From contig OX442318.1 in NCBI GenBank assembly GCA_949358305.1, positions 9,162,501 through 9,226,500 on the forward strand: 64,000 nucleotides of DNA, given 5' to 3'. The position numbers were made by a program, and so were the translations under genes. Numbering within the stretch: the first letter of the stretch is position 1; each line of letters starts with the position of its first letter. The stretch comes from Strigamia acuminata (taxonomy: Eukaryota > Arthropoda > Chilopoda > Geophilomorpha > Linotaeniidae). Shown in pieces: positions 1 to 13,112 of this stretch. The notes beneath the pieces are model-generated. The model was not told where the DNA came from. It saw only the letters and a list, made by a program, of their open reading frames with translations, and did not search any database.

Positions 1-28
1 GCGTTGCGTCTAGTGTGAACACAAGTGT
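1..28. repeat. Edge of a dispersed repeat (GTTCACAC family)
   Basis: The first 28 bases are the reverse complement, with one mismatch, of 44507-44534 (core GTTCACACTAGAC). The window therefore starts inside a copy of that repeat. The rest of this copy lies to the left and cannot be seen. Confidence 0.6.
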
Positions 29-145
29 ATGATAATTCCACGCACATGTTGTTGGAATGTTGTGTTTACATTGCAGTATGGCAATGTGGTATTCTGTAGT
101 GTGGTGCCGCATGAGTGGCGCCAATGATTATTCAGTCTAACTATG

Positions 146-523
146 TATACTCAAAACCACCCCAACGTTGATCTATTTAGCCTGTTTACGCCTAACTTTG
201 TACTGTGTTCTACTACGTGGAAAAGTAGTTTTGTTTATTTTCAATGACTTTAAGTGTAAAAAATGATTAGAATGATGAATTTTATTTAAGTGATAATAAA
301 ATGTTTATTTAATTTCTTAAATCTGCTGTTTCGCTTATTTTTATTCTATCGAAAATGTTCGCAGAGTTTATTGGTTAGTTTTGGCACACTGTTGTTGATC
401 GATCACAATGTCTGGAGTTCTTTATGATTCTGGTGTTATGAGCTACTTTTTTTGTGCCACTACACCAGTGATACGGCTTGACCAATAGGGAAATAGATCA
501 ACGTTGGAGTGGTTTTGAGTATA
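146..523. mobile_element. MITE, 'TATACTC' family, complete copy 1
   Basis: Terminal inverted repeats at 149-178 and 491-520 match at 29 of 30 positions (ACTCAAAACC at the outer left, GGTTTTGAGT at the outer right). TATA flanks both ends, consistent with a TA or TATA target duplication as in Tc1/mariner-type elements. There is no transposase ORF. The interior carries the family core (TGCCACTACACCAGTGATAC near 459-478), shared in inverted orientation with the copy near 9300-9400. Confidence 0.85.
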
Positions 524-3001
524 GTGTCATAAAACCATGACCACCCCATGTACAGTGTAAACCTTCCTTTATTCTCTAATTCATACAAAATAAATAATTC
601 TATAATAGGCCCAAATGACATTGCCATGAACCGAATTTTTAGAAATTAAAAAAATAATAAAATATGTTTGAAAGACGCGCCAGTTACGATACAAGGAAGG
701 CCCAGCGTGAGCAAAGGCCCGTCAATGAAAATTCACCGGTTAATAGAATATGACGTCACTGTATTGGCGTCCTCAATTCGAAAATAGATCGTTAACATCA
801 AAAAACAAATGTAAAACATGGTTTTAACTTTATCAATTATCCAGCATTGTTCTCCGCCCATCACTTCACCGTTACGTCACTTCCGTCACTCAATCGTCAT
901 TTCCGATTTGGAATCGCCCCACTGCACCAAAAGGAGTTTCCCTTCTAACAAAAGAAAAAAGATCCAATTTTTTGTGCAATATTGGAGTTATTTTCTCCAG
1001 ATGGGTGTTTCTGATGACTAATTGAAGTGTCTGCGTTGAGGTTTAGGGGCGAGCAGTAGGGATTCCTAAAGTAATTTCTATCACATTCCACGTAGAAGAA
1101 ATGACACAATTTCATTAGGTGCTTGTTCACTGTATTTCAGCACCAGCAGCTGGATTTAATACGTAGTTTTTGTATTCCTTCCTTAATAACCCGCAGAGCA
1201 GGTGTTGTGCTAGACAGGTCAAAATAACATCATTTCGTTCGCCAATATCTAAATTATTCCACACGATAAATCGATTATCCCGACAAACTATTTGGTTATG
1301 CGTCCAATGAATCCATGGAAAATCAATGAAATTCCAAAAAATTGATGAATTATCGAACCAAAATTAAATTTGTAAGAGTAAAAGTCACTTCTTTATTCAT
1401 TTTTCGAAAGTCACTTATGAATAAATGAATTTATTTGACAACCAAATGATTATTGTTACGTTTGGATAATTTCCAAAAGAGACGCCAAATGCCGATCAAA
1501 CTCCGAAAGAGAAATGCTATCTGTTTCGCAGTATATTGCTTTTCACTTAATGCATTCTAAAATGTATAGCATTTCGCACAACGAAGTATATTATTTGTAC
1601 ATTAAATAATGCATTACATAATATAATTTAAAAAAAAAAGGATTTGAAAATGCAATCATGTCCGACAAATAAAGGCTCGTTTACATTGTTGCCATTGCTG
1701 CCATTTTGAATTAATTGTGTTGGTGACGACATACGCTATCTCGTCTGTCATTGGCCAACGCGTGCAAACTTTCCAAGCGAAGCGAAAAAGTAGACTTCAA
1801 GTCTACTCTGAAATTTCCCGTGCGAAGGGTTGCCACACAAACTTTCACGCGCACGTTCGCATCAATTCGAACGCAATTTTGCAACAATGGAAACGAGCCT
1901 TAAGAGTATTGGAAATTCCGACCGTTCTAGTGTTAACCAATCGACATCTTCAACAAGAACTTATAAATAAGTCACCGACAAGCAGATCAAAATACATCAT
2001 ACTCTTACAGAAGGTGACACTACAATTATCAATTGACATCGGAGTCATTCTATTCATATAACAAATAATTCATTAAAAATATTAAACAACAAGTGCAAAT
2101 TAACAATAATTATTCTAATAGTAATTATAATAATAACCAAAACTTTGCTATTTCGGGACATTGCAATTTGTAAGGCTTCTAAACAATATTTCAGTCCCTT
2201 TTCCCTTGATATACGTCAATGCATTGCAGTCGAGCCCTGCTAAAGGGGCAACTGTTGAGCCGTGCAGTGAAGCCACAAAAAAATAACATTTTCTCTAAAA
2301 CCCTTCATCCAGAACTGTAATTAACTAATTACTAACTGATCTGACGTCATTTCACAGCAACCCGGAAGTAGCAGCAAAATTTCCTCGCTAAAAACTCCCA
2401 TGTTTTACAACAATCAATTCTCCTAACAATGGACGATCTCCTTATCGTTACACACAATAAAAGTCCCATTTTAAATGTAAATTAAAAACGCTAAATTCTC
2501 CTCAATTTCTCTTCCACAAAGCGCTAAAAAGTGCGGATAGGAGCGAGAAAAATCCCGAAATGATTTATGACTTCATTTGTACATTGCAAAATTGAAAATA
2601 AAATTCACCAAACCAATTTCTCATCCACTAAACACAAAGTCGCCCCGCCAAATGCTTTAAAACTATAAAATCACACCGCAGAAACAAATTTCCCAAATTC
2701 CGCCCTTTTTTTTCACTTTCATCAAAGCCCAAAACTTCACAATTTCCCACCCCTCGTTTGCAATTATTTACCTTCACGCAGCGCAGATCAGAAGTGAAAC
2801 TAATGAAAATTAATGAAACCTCCTTCTCCAACCACCATCATTAAGAAAATCACAAACTTGTATTTTTTTTCTTCCTATTTTTCTAAATGCACAAACAAAC
2901 TCCACCAGAACATATTAGAAAACTTAAGAGTTTGCGAGTGGCAATTAAATCCGGCGTCGCAGCAATGGGTATTGCTTCAAGTGAAAAAACAATAGTTAAT
3001 A
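524..3001. other. AT-rich non-coding stretch
   Basis: No gene is recognisable. The stretch holds short chance ORFs only. One piece (about 1545-1612, containing CTTTTCACTTAATGCATTC) recurs in the same orientation at about 41925-41985, so part of it is a dispersed repeat of unknown type. Confidence 0.5.
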
Positions 3002-3032
3002 CAGTCGAAACTCTTTATAACGAATCGCGATA
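3002..3032 (+). repeat. Single end of the 'CAGTCGA' MITE family
   Basis: It contains TACAGTCGAAACTCTTTATA followed by ACGAATCGCG, the terminal repeat seen complete at 19.6, 23.6 and 42.7 kb. No partner end is visible nearby, so this is a relic or solo end. Confidence 0.6.
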
Positions 3033-4984
3033 CTACCCGCACCCATGTGTATTGAGCCGCATGTATTTTTTAATGTTAAAAAAAATAAAATGGTGAAATT
3101 CAAACCCTAAAAAATGCTTCTAATCAAAACAAATAAATGTAGCTTAAAGAACAAACATTGAGCTTTATTTTAAAAAAAAAATTTTTAACCTAAATGGGCC
3201 AAAAGTTATGTCCATTTGAATATGCGCTACTTGGCACAAGTGTATTTTGCCACCACGCTAATTGCCTTAAGTGAGTTGGGCCGGCAAAAAAAAGTTTAGC
3301 ACCACATTCAAAAAATCACAAAAAAAAAAACAGTTTCTTCAGGAAATCATTGTTTATTTGAACAATACATTTCAATATTTTGTTGGATAACCAAAATTTT
3401 GTACGTGATTGTGCAGGCCAAGTCAAAACTAAATGTGATGGGTTTGGAACACTGAGCAATTGACTTGACTTTAAGTTTAGAATCATTTTTCTGCTGAAAT
3501 ATCCATGTCAAAGGCAGTTCATCACCTGCAAATGGAAGCATAACAATCCTGCAATACTTTTTTATAAGTATATTGGTCCATGATACCCTTAATTTAATGT
3601 TTTAGACCGATACCCATACGGAAAAACCATCCCAATAGTGAAATGGCTTGGGGATAATTTCTTTTAATTGCAACAAAATAAACGAAAACACATTTAAACA
3701 CATTAAATCATTTAGATTTTACACAGGGAGCTTTTAATTAATACTTTGCCCAGTAAACTTTTTTTCAATTGCACTTTCGGGGTGGAGTCTCCTTTCATTT
3801 GCAAAAGCAATGGCAAAAAGCCTGCACAAAGACGGGAGCCATCATCTAGTCAAATGAACTCAGTCACACTCCTCTCTTTCGCATCTCGTCACAAAGGCAG
3901 GCCAAGGTGTCGTTATGACTTTCCCCATTACTTATAACTGACGGTTAATGTAGCGAGAAGAGCTGGTGAGATTCGCAAATCTAATAGCTCTCTGCATTTT
4001 AATGAATCCTACAAAATAGACAGCTAATAAAAATTGATTACTTGTCAAATTACATACAAGGTAGAAACATCTTAGTTCAATATACACATGCAGGTTTATT
4101 TAAATTTCTCTTTTTTTTAAAGCGGTGTAAACAGAAGATTAAAGAGATAGCAAACAGCAATTTTTTTCTTTTATAAAAAGATTTTCTTTTTATGGCTTTT
4201 TCCTTATTTAATAAATCTGATTCCAAAATGAAGTGTCCATCGTAAAAAACACGGTGTTGGGATAAAATTCGTGTTAATGGGCTGTTCTAAAAAATAATGG
4301 ATGCATTCTAAGTTTCTGTTTAAACTGTCTTTGGGGTTTCTGTAAAAACAGATGTAAAAAAACACGCCTAACTATTAAGCAGACACGGCTGAAAGATGTG
4401 TAGTTAGTCAGTCATGGTTTGTATTGTTTGTATCCAAACTTTGGCAATTTGTATTCTGATAGAACTAGAATAAACAATGGTTTTCCAATGTGCCGTCAAC
4501 TTAAGCCTACAGCACACTTTTGCAAATTTGAACTTTTTTCTGCAGATTCTGTTAGTATTCCGTTAGTATTCATTTGTAACGTATAAATTATCGTTTGTAT
4601 TGGTTTGCAACTAATTCTAAAAGTATGCTGCCAACTTGACGCTGGAATGCATGCCCCCCCCCCCCCGATTTAACTTTTCTTACTGATTCTGTTAGTACTC
4701 GGTTAGTACTCATTTGTAATGCTCAAATTGACGTTTGTATTGGTCTAGAGAAGCCACAATACCGATTTAACCTTACCAACAAGTAATGAAGAAGCAATGT
4801 TTATGGAGGCATCCATTACAGGAAGTGGAAAGGATGTCATTAAAATTCCTAGATGACCATGTGTTTTATTTTTACATATTTACACCTATTTATACTAGTA
4901 CACAAATACCTGTATGCATTTATGCAGGTTATATAAACGGCCAAAACAGGTACGCAAAAACGTGCCTAAACTCTGGCACACTAT
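3033..4984. other. AT-rich non-coding DNA with a local duplication
   Basis: No gene is seen. A 60-bp segment at 4545-4604 (starting GATTCTGTTAGTATTC) is repeated directly but diverged at 4685-4744, 140 bp downstream. A run of 13 C lies between them at 4654-4666. Confidence 0.55.
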
Positions 4985-5066
4985 AAGAGTGTCCTTTCTT
5001 CCATTGGCCGAGCCATTTTACTGGTGTAGAGATCCAAAAAAATAGACCCAAACACCAGCATTTTGA
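4985..5066. repeat. Half copy of the 'TATACTC' MITE family
   Basis: It carries CCATTGGCCGAGCC and the core ACTGGTGTAG...ACACCAG of the family. No second inverted end is found. The adjoining piece (about 5067-5090, GATGTCCATTCCG) resembles 29356-29380, so the copy is probably fused to another repeat. Confidence 0.55.
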
Positions 5067-8000
5067 TGTCCATTCCGTTTATAGAAGCAATAAACACCTT
5101 AAAATTATTATTAATTATTATTATTGTTATTATTAATTAAATTTAAATTAATTAAATAAGCTTAATAGTGGTTCAAAATACTTTCTAACTGCACAGATCG
5201 TTTTTAAAAACCAAAAACACAACAAGTGCTCAATATATACATCGATGCCTATTGTGTTCTGGTAGTGAAGCAGGAAAAAATGTCTGCCTTGGCAACAGAT
5301 TCAAAATACTCCTGATGCTTTTTCAAATGTTTGTGTTTTCAAAGACAAACACTGGCGGAAGTGGCATAACAAAAACATAAAAACAGTCTGAAATTAATAT
5401 AAAAAGATATTAAAAACAAGTAATTTGCATGCACACAAAGAGACTGCTTCATTTTTGCATGTTTTCATAGAAGGTTTTCAAATATGCAGTTGGTAAAAAG
5501 AAAACAGCTTTTAATTTTTCTTAAATCGCTAACACAGTTAGCACTCGGTGAACTTGGCCTGTCGTTGTTTATGTTTTGCCCTAAGAGCTTGGCTGCAGCG
5601 CTTCATTAACAAATGAAATTAGCCACTGCGCAATCTGCGCCTCGCTGTGGCAGTAAGTAACATCACAACCAAAATGGATGACAAATTTTTTTAAATAATA
5701 TTTTCTAAAAAAAAAAAAAAAAAAAAAAAAAACTTTCTTTTTTAAATTTTTTATAAAAACTAAATTTAAAAAAAAAAATTGGTGGAAACCTGAAAAAACA
5801 TAATTGAATTTTATTCATACGACTCTAAAAAATCAATTTAATTTAATTCAAATTCAAATCCAATTAAAAAAACAATTATTTAAATAATTATTTCCATACA
5901 TATAAATTTTTTTTAAAAAAAAAAAAGAAAAAGAAAAAAGTCATTTCCCTTCTGCAGCCCATCTCAATCCATTTCATTATTTCCATTTTTTCCATTTTGA
6001 TACATTTCATCAAAAAAAAAATTAGTAGTCAATGGAGACAAATGTAGAAAAGCAATAAGAAAAAGCTATACAAACTATATACCAATATATCATACTTTGT
6101 TGAGCATGCTGATGAAAAAAGACAAGAAAAAGTGAAACAATTCATGATTTATGCTTTTAATATTACTAACATTACTCTTCAAGTGGACAGATGGACTTGA
6201 GAAACCCCTCAAAAGAATAATTCATACTTGAGAAAAGAAGAAAAACAAAAAAAAGTGTCAAATATCAAACAACAGTCAACAATACCAAAAGAAAAAAATT
6301 ATCAAAAATTTATTAAAATACATTATTCAGTATAAAAAGATAATAAATAAAAGAAATAATATAAAAAAAACATATCCAGAGAACCACACCACCTAACCCA
6401 AACTGAATCTCATAAATATAGAACTCCACTAATAAATTAATTGATTCTATCATTTTATATTTTTATAAAAGCCAAAATGGCTGTAATGACTGTCGCTTGA
6501 CAATAGACTGACTGGTCAATACCATCAAGCAACAAATAACATCATTTTCTGACGTCTATTCTGGTGGTGGGAAAAGAAAGCTGCTCACTCACCGGCCAAA
6601 TTGTGCAGATCTTCACACAACATAGCAAGGAAAACCAATTCCAACAGTTGCTCATGATTTAGATGCTCCCAAATGTATTACACAAGGGTTTACACACAAA
6701 CAAATTGTTTACATGTTGAATGGGTTTGATTTGTGTGGTTGTTTGCAACTTTAAAAGCTCAAAACCAAACCGTGATTGCAAAGATAAACCATGGTTTGTG
6801 AAATGGCAAAATTTTCTGTTCCCAGTACAGTTGTGAATTTGAAACTGTACTGGAAACAGAAAAATGAAGACCCAAGACCAAACAAAGAGAAAGATTTTGT
6901 CTTTTAATTTGTGTCACCTTCTCATCTAATGTACAAATCCATTCTGAGGGTCGTTTAACGGAACTTCCGGTTACATTACGATAACGTGTGGTTCATACAA
7001 TAGAGCATATGCGAAATAAACAATTAACTACAGATTTCTCTTTGTTATTATTAAGCTTACTCGCTGCATTCAACAAGTCTTTTAGTCTGGTTTAGTAAGC
7101 GCATTCGAAAAGTCATTTATTCTAGTTTAGCTTCTTTAATGCTGGGCGCACACATACCGCGATTTCGCATCGCGTCGCAATTTTGCAAGCGAAATCGCCC
7201 TGTGAATCGCGCGCAATGCTACACACATGTAGCTATTCCAACTTTGCTATTTCAATGTTACGATGTCATTCCTAATCCGAAAAATGGCTCCTACTGAATG
7301 TTGATGAAATGACGTCATTTCACACAGCTCACGGATTGGCTGCGACATGAATCGCAGGCGAAATATTACTTGTCCCAAGTACTATTTTCAAAAGTAGATT
7401 TCTAACCGACGCGAAGGAAATGACATCATCTGCGCATGCACTCCGTATTACAAAATACATTCTCATGCATTTCGCAATACATCACAAAATAATTTCAATG
7501 TATTTTTGAACCATACGGTCTGCGACTGAAAGCAGACTAAATCCGGCACAATTTTTAACCGTCTGTTTAAAATGCTGTTTAAATTACATTTTGACTGCAG
7601 CAGCAGCCACTGTCTCAGCCCTAATTCATCACTAAGGGTGCGTGACATTTCGACCTTAATTTCTCTTTATTCTAAATTCTATTCTTTCAACACTCCGCAA
7701 CTGGAAGCATTCGCTTTAAAGGTCGCTAACACAGAAATTAAGGGTGTAAAATAATAGAATAAATAGAGAGAGTTGAAAAAGATGTGACATAACATTGAAA
7801 GGTTTCCTTTCCTCGGAGAATGCAAAAAGTCCCGAGTCTAAAGAGGAAGTTCCTGATTATTGATTGAATTTTGACAGATGCACTCCAACTATGCGTGATG
7901 TGTGCGAGTACTCAGGAGTGAGCGAGTGAGAGGCAAATAGAATCAAGAGCGAAGCAAAAAAAAAAGAGGGAATTCTCAAATTCTTTGGATTAGGAATGAA

Positions 8001-8420
8001 ATTACGAGCTACAAGGTCTCTTCGGATCTTCCCAGCAAAATTTACGACATTGCAACGATCCAATAGTGAATTATTTAAGCGATGCTTTTTCAATTCAATA
8101 TTAAAAACCCACCGTCCATTGATCCAGGTAGAAAAACCATAAGTCACCGCGTGCATTCCAAATAGAAGACGAATAAACTTCCGGAAACTATTGAAAACTG
8201 GTTCACGGGTAATCAAAAGTAGCATTCTTGTGTATTGTTTAATAAACTCTACCTATTGTTTCTTTATTTACTCTTCTTTTATTGTTTCATTTCCCTATCT
8301 ATTGTCAATTGAATGTATCAGTTGAATTGTTAAGTTTGTCGCAGTTGAGGTCTTTGTAAGGTTTTGTTTATTCAAATTGTATTGTTTACATATTGTATTC
8401 AAGTCACTCTGATCATCTAC
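5067..8420. other. Non-coding, low-complexity A/T-rich stretch
   Basis: Poly-A (26 A at 5707-5732) and A/T-rich sequence fill about 5690-6300. At 7141-7210 there is a CG-bearing repeat fragment (CGATTTCGCATCGCG) similar in style to 30506-30590. At 7305-7322 a perfect 18-bp palindrome contains a CRE-like TGACGTCA; it is probably part of a MITE, not a tested enhancer. No gene is recognised. Confidence 0.5.
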
Positions 8421-8540
8421 AAGGTTGTACCTTCTCCCATTGGCCGAGCCATTTCACTTGTGCATTGATACAAAAAAGTAGATCAAAACACCAGAATTGC
8501 ACTATATGTACAGACATTGCAATCGAGAAGACAAATGACA
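8421..8540. repeat. Half copy of the 'TATACTC' MITE family
   Basis: CCCATTGGCCGAGCC is followed by the core CAAAACACCAGAATTGC and an ACATTGCAATCGA stretch. The same order occurs at 32746-32840. The opposite arm was not found before 9290. Confidence 0.6.
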
Positions 8541-9293
8541 ACAGTAACTCCTAGCGAGATCTAGTTTTACGTTGTAGCATAATAACTACTATGTCCTTCT
8601 GTATATCTTTTAGGATAGATTAGGTTAAGTCTCATGTGAATTGATGTGTGATGTGACCTTAGGATGCTAAGGTACACCTAACTTGTCTTTCGCATGTCTT
8701 CGGCAACCCAATAGAATTTAGTTTTCTGCTTTCATAAACAAAACCCCATTGCCAATATATCTAAGCACTTATTGGTTCAAACTGATCCAGTTATTCACTT
8801 TTGCTTCCAGATAAACACCTTTCTGTAGAAAAACCAATAAAATATGAACATCTTTTGTGGCTGCAGCAAACTCAATTGAATAGCACTTGATACTAACTGC
8901 CATTGACAAACTTATAAATTTTAAAGTTTGTCTTAATATTTTATAGGCTTTTACATGGCCGTGTTTCAGAAAACACAGACAAATTCGAGATTTTGTTTAA
9001 AAAATTTAATTTTTGTATGAAATCAAGTTGTGAAATTCCAAGGGTTTATTTCCCATTATTTTTACCTGTCTTGTGGAAGGTTTTGCTGTATTTTATTTAA
9101 TAAATCTTTGGACAAATTCCTAAGATCGTTTGATGCAGTAACTATTTCTATTTACTCTCTGTGGTCATGCCATAGTCTCAGTAAGTGCAATTCCAATTAT
9201 TAAGTCATTTAGACGCACATTAAACACAAACGGCTGCAGATCGTCTCTTTGACATGTCGCTAAGGCAATTTACATGTGTAAATAAATTACACT
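8541..9293. other. Non-coding, nothing recognised
   Basis: AT-rich DNA without a supported gene or clear inverted-repeat pair. Confidence 0.4.
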
Positions 9294-9610
9294 ATACTCT
9301 ATCCCGATACAAAGTTGTCCTAATTCCAACCGTATCACTGGTGTAGTGGCACAAAAAAGTAGCTCATAATACCAGAATTGTATTCTAACCAGGCAAAACA
9401 ACCAATAAAAAACTAAACCTTTGTTCACCTGCCAAAAGAAACCAACAAACTATGCTAACATTCTTTGATTGATTAAAAGGGGTATACGCTTATTTTAGCA
9501 AATAAAATAAATATTTTATTACCAAATAAATAAAATCCATCATTCTAATAACTTTTTACATTAAAATTCATTGAAAATAAACAGAACTACTTTTCCGCAT
9601 AGACAAAGTT
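9294..9610. mobile_element. Truncated 'TATACTC' family MITE
   Basis: It begins TATACTCTATCCC and contains the core CACTGGTGTAGTGGCAC and the far-side motif GAACTACTTTTCC (9586-9598). That motif precedes the second arm in other copies. The expected terminal arm after it is missing or unrecognisable, so I call a one-sided copy. Confidence 0.6.
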
Positions 9611-12600
9611 TTTCCACCAAAGGTCTTCCAATCTTTGCTATCATCGTCATTATTAGACCAGACGCTTTATATGCAAGATTTACACATCCAAACTAAAAAA
9701 AACAATAATACTGAAACAATAGCACATGCGAAAAGGCTTAAAAGTCGCTTTGGCATAAAAAAAGCTGAGTTACGGCACTTTTTTCATTAGCAAATAATAA
9801 AAAGAGGCGGAAAAAATGTATTTTTTTATTGAATAGATGAAGGAAAGTCATAAACCATTCATCAAGACTCCCCAAAACACATTACAATTCCCACACCGAG
9901 CCATTATTTTCTGCACGAATAAAGAGGACAAAGTCAGAGAGCAGTCATAAAAATATTACTCGTTTGACCAGAAAATGACTTACGCGCCAAATTTATTACA
10001 CCACACGCACACACCATAGAGCTATGATGTTTGCCAAAACCTAAATACAGTGGCATGCCCATCCTCGACGAGCGCCGTTGCCGGTTAATTACTGCGAGCT
10101 GCTTCCACCAGATTCCACACTGGACACGACCGACGAGTCCGAGTAAACCCGTTAGCAGCACGTATAATTCAATTAGACGTTCAGCGTTGCTAAATACGAC
10201 CGAAATGCAGCATCGGTTTGGTCGGGAATGTGAGAAAAATGTCACTTTTGGTCGAATCCGCGAATTATTAATTTTTTACGGCACCAAATTTTTAATGCTT
10301 CAATGCTTTTAATGCGCACAATCTCCTTAAAGTGCTTCTTTATTAACAAAAACTGCTCTTGACATGTTACCACAGCCCATCGAGTCGATTCTGCAAACAG
10401 CTCTTCGTTTTAGGACCTCTGGACATCTCAAGTAGTTCGGGTTTTCCAATTAAATATTTGGATGCCACAATGTTTGCAATTTCCTTCGCTTTGAATAAAC
10501 TTGTTGTTTGCATTTAGTAACATATATACGGGCGCTTTTCGGTGAGTGATTTGCCTTGCTCACTGTTTGCATTTCGACGTTTAGTCTTGGAAGTCGATTT
10601 AAATTGTATTTTTACTAAAATACTAAAATGAAATATACTTCTGGAGCTCATTTTTCAGCCATTTCATCCACTGTAAACAAACGTCACGTTTGATCACTTC
10701 AATTTCATATTAAAATTGGATCAATAAATCAATCATGTTGTTTTCTACAGTTAATATGATTAGAATGATTGAGATTGGATTCAAAAGTGAAGGCTAATAT
10801 CGTATAGAAAAACTTTTAAAGCATCATCCGCATCGAGGGGTATGTACGACATTCAGCCGGATTTTGGACACAGCCTAATGCCGATCGCCTCTATTACGGG
10901 GAATTTTGTGTATTGCCCTAAACACAAATTAAACAGGCATGGGCTTGGGCCTAAAATCCTCCATCTACTTCTCTAATAGAAGTAGACTCTTTATTGTCAT
11001 GTTACCAACTGTCACCAGGGGAAAAAGATGGAAGCTGCATGATGTCTTATACAATGTACTTTTTCAATGCACTTAAACCTGCATAATTTCTTGTGGTGTC
11101 AATACACCACAGGGTAGAACCACTACTACGCCTATATAAAAAGTTTTATCTCGTTCACTACGTTTACATTGTCACGGTTTTCGAAATAAGTGAAAATTTG
11201 GATTTTATTCATCCGGTTAACCGTGTGCGTTTACATGACATTAGTTTTCTGGTAAACTTGATGTCGTATGTGCATTACCCATAATGCATTTTGATTATCT
11301 GAAACCACAAAATGATTGTAAGTCTATTCCAGCGCCTAAATAAATCAAATTAACTCATGTAACTTCTTCCAAAAGCAAAAAGCATTAAAATTTGTCATGA
11401 AACAAAGAGATATATCTTTTTTGTTTATAATTGGTGCCATTTTTAATAAGGGGTAGAAAATATTACGGTCAGTTCGGCACTTTTACGCTTGGACAGGTGT
11501 TTACATGTAGTTTGCAATGTGCAAAACGCCCAAAATGTACCTCGCACAACTGGAATTTAGTTTTCCGAATAAGTCCGTCTTTTCTCAAAAACTGGTTTGT
11601 TTACATGGTCAGTTTTCCAGAAAAGTAATATTTGGATTTTCAAACAAATTAATTATTTAGAGAAGTGTTTATCGCATTATTGGCACTTCATCACAAATAA
11701 AAACAAAAGTCTTAAATTTCGTACACTAACTATTAAATTAAGTCACATTAGCATATTTCAATTCACAGTTGACGTTTCCATCGTTTATTATAATAATTCC
11801 ATATTTTAATTTGTAATTCAGACCAAAATGAACACTGCAATGTTATTCAACAGCTCTAATCAAAAATTCATAAAAAAAAAAATAAATAAATAAAAAAATT
11901 GCAGAATATTTAAATTTGTAAACATTTCCAGCTGCAGCCCTCGCCCGTGCATCCTTTTTCGACACCTAACAAAACCAGCACGTCAATTCGTTTCATCCCT
12001 ATCTAGAATTCTAATTACACATTTAAATATTTCGCAGCGGAGCAAGAGAATGCGCAACTCTTACTTTTCCTACTCCACTAGCTTATCTGACACACAGGTG
12101 TTACGTTCCCTTTTTCTCCTACATCAATTTCTGAGTGGCAGCCTCACCTACTACCACCTTTGTCTTTCCGAGTGGTTGCCTTCACATACGGAACTTAATC
12201 TATCATGGCAAGCTCGGCTGCTGCACAGTGATGGTTCTACAAAGCTACACCACGCGACCGCAAAGGAGATGGCAAGAATAAAGGCGAGAGTTGCAGTTTG
12301 CAACACAAAGCGCAGTTTCTTGCAAAAGTTGTCACACGAGCTCGAACGGTGCACGCAAGGAGAAAGAAACGAGAAAAGACGCAGTTGAGTAGATATAAAA
12401 AAGGGGATGGGGGGAGGGCGGGTGAGAGTGGGAGCGAGGAAACGCAAAAACAAATTCCACTGCGGGTCGTGCCTCTAGCAAATGGTAAATTGAGATTTGC
12501 ACTCACTCACGCACAAACAAACACCAAATTCCAATCTATTTCCTTTAGAAAAGAATATAAATCTACTTGAGGCCACATCAACCAACCGGCCGCTTGTACA

Positions 12601-13078
12601 TGAAACCTTGTCTCGGCCGTTCAATTCCACGCCGCTAGTTTCATCCCGGTTAATCGTTCGCGTGTTTGTTGCGCTCGTTCACTACACTACCCGGTTTCTT
12701 GATGCCGAATTCGTACTGCGCATCCCATCCTGCGCACTTGGTTTCCTAATTCCACTCATTTAGCAGCGTCAAACCTAATATTAGGCCTAACAATGCTAAA
12801 AGTAATATACAACAGAAGCAGAATGTGCTGCGCAGTTTGAATGCGTCATCCCCACGTGTCGCGTCCTACTTCGTATAGGTATTAATACTACTTAAGTGAG
12901 CTAGCGTGGTTTACTTTACCTGTGATCGTTAATTATACCCAAATGAATACTAAATGTATGTAAATGAACAAGTAATTTATTCAATAGGCTTTATGCCTTA
13001 AAATACACTCAGTAATAATTCTAGAGTCGACTTGGTCAGAGTCAAACAAAGGATTTCAAGACACCGGACGATAAGCGG
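9611..13078. other. Non-coding stretch, somewhat GC-richer near 10.0-10.3 and 12.0-12.8 kb
   Basis: Overlapping frames of about 90-110 codons occur on both strands at 9934-10312 and 12050-12763. None shows a domain, a repeat of residues or convincing splice sites. Around 11150-11640 two same-orientation segments share GTTTACAT..GT.A.GGTTTT-like sequence and look like diverged repeat copies. Confidence 0.4.
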
Positions 13079-13112
13079 AACGGTCTGTACGCGTAACGGT
13101 CTGTACGCGTAA
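13079..13112. repeat. Two-unit 16-bp tandem repeat
   Basis: AACGGTCTGTACGCGT occurs twice in succession without change. The unit is rich in CG for this window. Confidence 0.8.

Noticed and set aside
7305-7322. Perfect CRE palindrome as a host enhancer
   Set aside because: It sits in repeat-like DNA with no gene nearby; TGACGTCA also recurs in other hairpins here (34401), so it is likely MITE sequence.
10120-10150. Hammerhead-ribozyme-like GACGAGTCCGAG motif
   Set aside because: The conserved CUGAUGA and GAAA core with closing stems could not be found in the right order.
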